From: Buchnera aphidicola (Sitobion avenae)
GTDB lineage: Bacteria; Pseudomonadota; Gammaproteobacteria; Enterobacterales; Enterobacteriaceae
Direction of reading: 5' to 3'
Assembly: GCF_005082585.1 (NCBI RefSeq)
Contig: NZ_CP034855.1
Span: 1-64,000 of the forward strand
Length of the DNA: 64,000 nucleotides
Below, piece after piece: positions 58,779 through 64,000 of the stretch; within the stretch, counting starts at the first letter, position 1; each line of letters opens with the position of its first letter. Made by a program: the position numbers and the translations under genes. A model generated the notes under the pieces. The model was not told the origin of the DNA, searched no databases, and saw only the letters and a program-made list of their open reading frames with translations.

Positions 58779-60617
58779 TTAATCGTCCAAAAAACTACGC
58801 AATACTTCTGATCGGCTTGGATGACGTAGTTTTCTAAGTGCTTTCGCTTCTATTTGACGTATTCTTTCTCGAGTAACATCAAATTGTTTTCCAACTTCTT
58901 CAAGAGTATGATCGGTATTCATATCTATTCCGAAACGCATGCGTAGTACTTTTGCTTCGCGAGCTGTTAGACCTGATAAAACATCATGAGTCGCTGAACG
59001 AAGACTTTCGGATGTAGCGGAATCTAATGGTAATTCTAAAGTAGTATCTTCAATAAAGTCACCTAAATGTGAATCATCGTCATCTCCAATAGGTGTTTCC
59101 ATTGAGATTGGTTCTTTAGCTATTTTTAATACTTTTCTAATTTTATCTTCAGGAATAAGCATTTTTTCAGATAATTCTTCTGGGGTTGGTTCTCGACCTA
59201 TTTCTTGCAGCATTTGTCTAGAAATACGATTAAGTTTATTGATTGTTTCGATCATATGAACTGGAATACGAATAGTACGAGCTTGATCAGCAATAGAACG
59301 AGTAATTGCTTGTCGAATCCACCAAGTGGCATAAGTTGAAAATTTATAACCACGACGGTATTCAAATTTATCTACAGCTTTCATTAAACCAATATTTCCT
59401 TCTTGAATTAAATCTAAAAATTGTAAACCTCTATTAGTATATTTTTTTGCAATAGAAATTACTAATCTTAAATTTGCTTCTACCATTTCTTTTTTTGCTC
59501 TTCTAGCTTTTGATTCCCCAATAGACATTCTTTTATTAATATCTTTTACTTCTTCAATTGTTAAACCTGTTTCTTTTTCTATTTGAATCAATTTCTCTAA
59601 ACTAAAAAAAACATCTTTTTGAACTTTTTTTAAATTTTCAGACCATGGTTGGTTTGAGTTTTGTTCTTTTATGAACCAAATATTATTAATTTTTTTTATT
59701 GGAAAAATTTTAATGAAGTTTTTTTTTGGCATTTTGCATATTTCAACACATAATTTTATAATAATTCTTTCTTGTATTCGAACTCTTTCCATCATATGTC
59801 GCATGTTATTCACTAAATGATCAAATTGTTTTGGAACTAAGCGAAATTGTTTAAAAACTTCTGAAAGATTATAAATTTCTAATAATGAGTCTTTATGTGT
59901 TCTATTTTTACTTTTAATTGTATTATTAGTATTATTATATTGAACGCGTAATTCAGAAAATTTTTCATTAGCTAACTCTGGATCAATACTATTATCATCT
60001 TCATGATGTTCTTGATTATGCTCTTCATCTTCTTCATTGTTTTGTTCTTCATCTAATAGTTCAGAGCCTATATGAATAGCTGCAGGAGAAAAAATTTCTT
60101 CTACATTAGGATCTACAAAACCTGTTATGATATCTGATAATCGTATCTGACCAGTTTTAACATGATCATATTGTTCGAGAAGATACGTAATGGCTTCAGG
60201 ATATTCTGAGACTGAGCATTGGACTTGATTAATACCTTCTTCAATACGTTTAGCTATATCAATTTCTCCTTCTCGTGTTAGTAGTTCAACAGTTCCCATT
60301 TCTCTCATATACATTCGAACAGGATCAGTAGTTCGTCCTAATTCAGATTCGACACTAGATAGTACTTGTGTTGCTGCTTCAACTGCATCTTCATCTGTAT
60401 CTGTATTAATCTCATTTAATATTAGATCGTCAGCGTCAGGTGCTTCTTCAACTACTGGAATACCCATATCATTAATCATTTGAATGATATCATCAATTTG
60501 TTCAGAATCAATAATATCTTCGGGTAAATGATCATTAACTTCAGAATAGGTTAAATATCCTTGCTCCTTACCATGTGTGACAAGCAGCTTAAGTTGCGAT
60601 TGTGGATTTTGATCCAT
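58779..60617 (-). CDS. rpoD: RNA polymerase primary sigma factor sigma-70
   Basis: Housekeeping sigma factor. The 612 residues equal E. coli (613). Region 1.1 is retained at the N-terminus, an acidic stretch (about 190-215) lies in the non-conserved spacer, region 2 is intact ([37 protein letters not shown]), and region 4 has the helix-turn-helix [26 protein letters not shown]. It is the last gene of the rpsU-dnaG-rpoD operon. A consensus -35 (TTGACA) in the dnaG-rpoD gap may give it its own promoter. Confidence 0.99.
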   Translation of the reverse strand: MDQNPQSQLKLLVTHGKEQGYLTYSEVNDHLPEDIIDSEQIDDIIQMINDMGIPVVEEAPDADDLILNEINTDTDEDAVEAATQVLSSVESELGRTTDPVRMYMREMGTVELLTREGEIDIAKRIEEGINQVQCSVSEYPEAITYLLEQYDHVKTGQIRLSDIITGFVDPNVEEIFSPAAIHIGSELLDEEQNNEEDEEHNQEHHEDDNSIDPELANEKFSELRVQYNNTNNTIKSKNRTHKDSLLEIYNLSEVFKQFRLVPKQFDHLVNNMRHMMERVRIQERIIIKLCVEICKMPKKNFIKIFPIKKINNIWFIKEQNSNQPWSENLKKVQKDVFFSLEKLIQIEKETGLTIEEVKDINKRMSIGESKARRAKKEMVEANLRLVISIAKKYTNRGLQFLDLIQEGNIGLMKAVDKFEYRRGYKFSTYATWWIRQAITRSIADQARTIRIPVHMIETINKLNRISRQMLQEIGREPTPEELSEKMLIPEDKIRKVLKIAKEPISMETPIGDDDDSHLGDFIEDTTLELPLDSATSESLRSATHDVLSGLTAREAKVLRMRFGIDMNTDHTLEEVGKQFDVTRERIRQIEAKALRKLRHPSRSEVLRSFLDD

Positions 60618-60644
60618 AATAAGGTATCCAGATTTTATTAATTT

Positions 60645-60673
60645 GATGAATATTAATTGACTTTTTTTGTCAA
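60645..60673 (-). promoter_or_regulatory. Possible internal rpoD promoter (consensus -35)
   Basis: On the minus strand TTGACA (60668-60673) is a perfect -35 and is part of a small palindrome ATTGAC-T7-GTCAAT. No good -10 is at the ideal spacing; TATTCA at 15 bases or TTCATC at 17 bases are weak. E. coli rpoD also has internal promoters, so the position is reasonable. Confidence 0.35.
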
Positions 60674-60753
60674 TAATAATGAAATTATCTTAAATTTTTA
60701 AAGATATTAAGAAATATTTTAAATAGTGAATATATCTTTTAAAGAATTTAACA

Positions 60754-62487
60754 CTATTTTTTTGATAATGCTTTATTAATAGACCAAATTTCTTTTTTTT
60801 CATTCATTTTTAATCCTTGTATTCTTTCTTTAGCAATTAGATATTCTTGTCTTTTTTCAAGAATTTTATTATATATATTCATTAACAAATCTAAAAACAT
60901 ATTTTGAATTTCTTCTTGAATTATCATGAGATCCCATCTTGATAAAATTTTTAAAATATTAATTATTTCTGTATGTCTGTATAATTCTAATAGTTGACCA
61001 GTATTAATATTAGGGTTTTCAATACAAGTCTGTAATATTTCTAAAAAAATAGGCAGTCCTTTTATTTTAAAATTTTTAAATTTTGTAATTGAAGGAGCTA
61101 TTTTTGCTAAGCTAGGATTTTGTAAAAGGAGTCCTATTAAAGTACGCATTGGAGTACGCTTAATTTGAAAATTTGGTTTTTGAATTTTTTTCATTTCTTT
61201 TTCATGTAAAAATTTTTCAAATTGATTATCATCTAAAATTCCTATCATTCTAGCTAACATTTGGCGTAAATAAATTCTTATTGTATCACTCGAAATAGTA
61301 TTTATTAAAGGTAAAGCGCGCACGCTTAAATAAAATTTATCATCATTAGATGCTAAATTAATATTTTTTAATATATTTTTAAAAAAAAATTTTGACATAG
61401 TAATTGCATTGTCAATACGTATTTGAAATTTTTCTTTACCTTCTTTTCTAATGATTGTATCTGGATCTTCATTATTAGGTAGTAAGATAAATTTTAATGT
61501 TTTTTTATCAGATATGTATGGCAATGCTTTTTTTAAAGTTTGCCAAGCCGCATTTTTCCCTGCATGATCACCATCATAGCAATATATAATTACATCAGTA
61601 TTTTGAAAGAGAAGTTGAATGTGTTCACTTGTTATGGAAGTGCCTAATATAGAGACTGCGTGATTAATATTATATTGTGTTAATGTTATAACATCAATAT
61701 ATCCTTCAACAACTAATAAATATACGGGTTTTGAACATTTTTTTTTAACTTGATATAATCCATAAATTTGCTTTCTTTTCAGGAAAACATCTGTTTCAGG
61801 TGAATTAAGATATTTTGGTAAAAAATTGTTTAATGCACGACCTCCAAAACCTACAATTCTACCATGATGATCTTGTATAGGAAATATTATACGACCTTGA
61901 AATCGATCATATAGACATCCTTTTTTATTAATAGAAATAATATTATAAACTAATAGTTCTTTTTCAAGTTCTTGATCTATATTCAGTTTTTTATTGAAAT
62001 TACTCCATTTCAAACTAGAAAATCCAATTAAAAAACAATCAATCATTTTTTTATTAATACCTCTACCAGACAAATATTTATTGGCTGAGTCAGTAAGATT
62101 TAAATTTTTTTTATATAATTTACATATTTTCTCCATTAATAAATATAGTTTTTGTTTTTTATAATAAATATTATTTTGTATGATATTTTCAAATGGTATT
62201 TCAATGCCATGAATCATTGATAGTTCTTCAATGCTTTCTACAAAACTTAAATTTTCGTACTGAATTAAAAAATCAATTGCATTTCCATGTGCATTACATC
62301 CAAAACAATAGTAAAATTGTTTCTCATGGCTTACAGTAAAAGATGGAGTTTTATCATGATGAAAAGGACAGTTAGTTTGATAATTTTTACCATATTTTTT
62401 TAATGTTAGACGTGTGTTAATTAATTCTACGATATTTGTGCGAAATAGCAATTCGGTGATAAAATATTTAGGTATTTTCCCAGACAT
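60754..62487 (-). CDS. dnaG: DNA primase DnaG
   Basis: Makes RNA primers at the replication fork. The 577 residues (581 in E. coli) have the CHC2 zinc finger with Cys40, His43, Cys61 and Cys64, the RNAP basic motif and TOPRIM core ([27 protein letters not shown]), and a C-terminal DnaB-binding domain that is less conserved. It lies between rpsU and rpoD as in E. coli, with a hairpin in the rpsU-dnaG spacer that may limit its expression. Confidence 0.98.
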   Translation of the reverse strand: MSGKIPKYFITELLFRTNIVELINTRLTLKKYGKNYQTNCPFHHDKTPSFTVSHEKQFYYCFGCNAHGNAIDFLIQYENLSFVESIEELSMIHGIEIPFENIIQNNIYYKKQKLYLLMEKICKLYKKNLNLTDSANKYLSGRGINKKMIDCFLIGFSSLKWSNFNKKLNIDQELEKELLVYNIISINKKGCLYDRFQGRIIFPIQDHHGRIVGFGGRALNNFLPKYLNSPETDVFLKRKQIYGLYQVKKKCSKPVYLLVVEGYIDVITLTQYNINHAVSILGTSITSEHIQLLFQNTDVIIYCYDGDHAGKNAAWQTLKKALPYISDKKTLKFILLPNNEDPDTIIRKEGKEKFQIRIDNAITMSKFFFKNILKNINLASNDDKFYLSVRALPLINTISSDTIRIYLRQMLARMIGILDDNQFEKFLHEKEMKKIQKPNFQIKRTPMRTLIGLLLQNPSLAKIAPSITKFKNFKIKGLPIFLEILQTCIENPNINTGQLLELYRHTEIINILKILSRWDLMIIQEEIQNMFLDLLMNIYNKILEKRQEYLIAKERIQGLKMNEKKEIWSINKALSKK

Positions 62488-62514
62488 ATAATTTTGTAAA
62501 CATAGAATTGATTT

Positions 62515-62541
62515 CCGTTCTTAAAGAAGAACGGTTTTTTT
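62515..62541. promoter_or_regulatory. Hairpin between rpsU and dnaG
   Basis: CCGTTCTT (62515-62522) pairs perfectly with AAGAACGG (62527-62534) over four bases; T7 follows on the plus strand. The operon runs on the minus strand, where the hairpin is preceded by A7 and has no U-tract after it. In E. coli a terminator and an RNA processing site in the rpsU-dnaG-rpoD operon keep primase levels low; this hairpin holds the same place in the rpsU-dnaG spacer. Confidence 0.6.
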
Positions 62542-62567
62542 AGTTGTTTTATTTTTTTGAATTATAT

Positions 62568-62783
62568 TTAGTACATGCGAATATGTCTTGCATTTTCTCG
62601 TGTAAGTTTTTTTGCGAGACGTTTAACAGCTGAAGCTTTAGCACGTTTACGTTCAGTAGTTGGTTTTTCATAAAATTCTCTTCGACGAATTTCTGCTAAA
62701 ATACCAGCTTTTTCACAAGATCTTTTAAAGCGACGAAGTGCTACATCAAATGGTTCATTTTCACGTACTTTGATTATTGGCAT
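62568..62783 (-). CDS. rpsU: 30S ribosomal protein S21
   Basis: Small basic protein of the 30S platform, helping mRNA pairing near the anti-Shine-Dalgarno. The 71 residues equal E. coli: [21 protein letters not shown] at the start, and a Lys/Arg-rich C-terminal helix ending [10 protein letters not shown] (E. coli RENARRTRLY). It opens the macromolecular synthesis operon and is divergent from tsaD across 232 bp. Confidence 0.98.
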   Translation of the reverse strand: MPIIKVRENEPFDVALRRFKRSCEKAGILAEIRRREFYEKPTTERKRAKASAVKRLAKKLTRENARHIRMY

Positions 62784-63015
62784 TTAATACTTACCTCAAT
62801 TATTCATTTTTATTAGAGTGAAAAATATAAAAATATATTTGGGACAATAGATCCTATATCAATCAGTGTAATATTGTAAAGTATCATTTTTTTGTATTTA
62901 ATATACTTCAAATAAAATTTTACATATTCTAATTTATTTAGAATGACATCATTTTAAAAATCGTATGAAATGTATTTTTTCTCATTTTAGAAATTTAATG
63001 TAGAGGTTTAAACTT

Positions 63016-64000
63016 ATGAGAATATTAGGTATTGAAACTTCTTGTGATGATACCGGTATAGCTATTTATGACACTAAAAAAGGATTATTAATAAATGAAA
63101 TATACAATCAAAGAAAATTAAATAATACACATGGAGGTATTATTCCAGAATTAGCATCTCGCGAACATATGACAGCGATGATTCTTTTGTTAAATAAAAT
63201 ATTTAAAAAGCAAAATATTTCTGAATTTATCGATATTATTGCCTATACTGCTGGACCTGGTTTAGTTGGTTCGTTATTAGTAGGTGCTACATTTGCTTGC
63301 TCATTAGGATTATCTTTAAATATACCAGTTTTACCAGTTAATCATATGGAAGCACATTTACTATCTCCAATGTTAGAATTTAAGTTCATTAAATTTCCAT
63401 TTATTGCATTATTAGTATCAGGCAAACATACACAAATTATTGGTGCTTATAGATTAGGTGAATATGAAATACTTGGAAATTGTTTAGATGATGCAGTAGG
63501 TGAAGCGTTTGATAAGACGGCAAAATTGTTGGGATTAAAATATCCAGGTGGTGTTGAATTATGCAAACTTGCATGTCAGGGAATTAAAAACTATTTTTAC
63601 TTCCCCCGTCCCATGATACGTCATCCTAATTTAAATTTTAGTTTTTCGGGTTTAAAAACTTTTGCAGCTCAAAAAATAAATAATTGCAATCAAACCATGC
63701 AAGAAAGAGCTAATATTGCAAGAGCTTTTGAAGATGCGGTTATTGATATATTACTAATTAAAACAAAAAAAGCATTAAAACAAAAAAACTGGAAACGTTT
63801 AGTTATAGCAGGTGGTGTTAGTGCAAACTATAACTTACGTAAAAGATCTGAACAAATGGTTAAAAAGAATTTTAATGGACAAGTTTTTTATTCTAGTTTG
63901 AAACTATGTACAGATAATGGCGCTATGATTGCATATCTTGGTTCATTGCGTCATAAAGAAGCGAAAAATCCTCAATTAGACATATTAGTAAAACCAAAAT
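63016..64000 (+). CDS. tsaD: tRNA N6-threonylcarbamoyladenosine transferase TsaD (3' end outside window)
   Basis: Transfers the threonylcarbamoyl group to A37 of ANN-decoding tRNAs, with TsaB and TsaE. The frame is open from ATG 63016 (GAGG ribosome site) to the window end: 328 codons of an expected 337 or so. The metal ligands His110 and His114 are in HMEAH, the ASKHA start GIETSCDDTG and DNGAMIAY are present, but the motif SGGHT reads SGKHT, with Lys137 in place of Gly. It lies divergent from rpsU as in E. coli. Confidence 0.97.
   Translation, partial: MRILGIETSCDDTGIAIYDTKKGLLINEIYNQRKLNNTHGGIIPELASREHMTAMILLLNKIFKKQNISEFIDIIAYTAGPGLVGSLLVGATFACSLGLSLNIPVLPVNHMEAHLLSPMLEFKFIKFPFIALLVSGKHTQIIGAYRLGEYEILGNCLDDAVGEAFDKTAKLLGLKYPGGVELCKLACQGIKNYFYFPRPMIRHPNLNFSFSGLKTFAAQKINNCNQTMQERANIARAFEDAVIDILLIKTKKALKQKNWKRLVIAGGVSANYNLRKRSEQMVKKNFNGQVFYSSLKLCTDNGAMIAYLGSLRHKEAKNPQLDILVKPK

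Overview
The window comes from a strongly A+T-biased gammaproteobacterial genome undergoing reduction. Gene content and order match Buchnera aphidicola, the obligate nutritional endosymbiont of aphids. Nearly every gene has a clear Escherichia coli-like orthologue, the E. coli gene order is kept in blocks, and neighbours are missing inside those blocks (rsmG and atpI, recF, yidD, ftsE/ftsX, tufB, grxC, gpsA). I see no insertion sequences, prophage, CRISPR arrays, toxin-antitoxin loci or convincing pseudogenes. The strain or host aphid cannot be fixed from this window. Position 1 is probably the conventional start of the chromosome record, because a consensus DnaA box lies at 29-37 just ahead of mnmG.

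Layout. 1-8.9 kb: candidate origin, mnmG and the F1Fo ATP synthase operon atpBEFHAGDC. 9-18.2 kb: the replication and ribosome block gyrB-dnaN-dnaA (minus) facing rpmH-rnpA-yidC-mnmE (plus), then tRNA-Phe. 18.3-21.6 kb: groES-groEL behind a sigma-32-type promoter, then efp. 21.6-29.2 kb: dnaC-dnaT and rsmD (minus), ftsY and rpoH (plus), then the glmU-glmS cell-wall precursor pair (minus). 29.4-35.7 kb: yigL, metR/metE (divergent), purH and hupA. 36.2-48.7 kb (minus): the transcription/translation cluster tRNA(Thr-Tyr-Gly-Thr)-secE-nusG-rplK-rplA-rplJ-rplL-rpoB-rpoC. 48.8-58.7 kb: murB, metF, the arginine cluster argE/argCBGH, then yibN, secB and cysE. 58.8-64 kb: the macromolecular synthesis operon rpsU-dnaG-rpoD (minus) with divergent tsaD, cut by the window end.

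Biology. The genes divide into core information processing (replication, RNA polymerase with sigma-70 and sigma-32, ribosome, tRNA modification), protein folding and export (GroESL, YidC, FtsY, SecE, SecB), ATP synthesis, a remnant of wall synthesis (glmS, glmU, murB), and amino-acid supply (arginine, methionine end steps, cysteine entry), which is the symbiotic role. purH without other purine-synthesis neighbours fits the known Buchnera pattern in which AICAR from histidine synthesis feeds IMP formation.

I found no wholly new system. The points most worth a second look are: a hairpin enclosing a Shine-Dalgarno plus eight-codon minigene upstream of yidC; a strong hairpin between atpE and atpF that may set c-subunit stoichiometry; a perfect palindrome over the -35 of the atp promoter; a Gly-to-Lys change in the SGGHT motif of TsaD; A10-A11 tracts inside essential genes; five tRNA genes all without encoded CCA; and conserved regulatory hairpins (rplL-rpoB, rpsU-dnaG) that survived genome decay.
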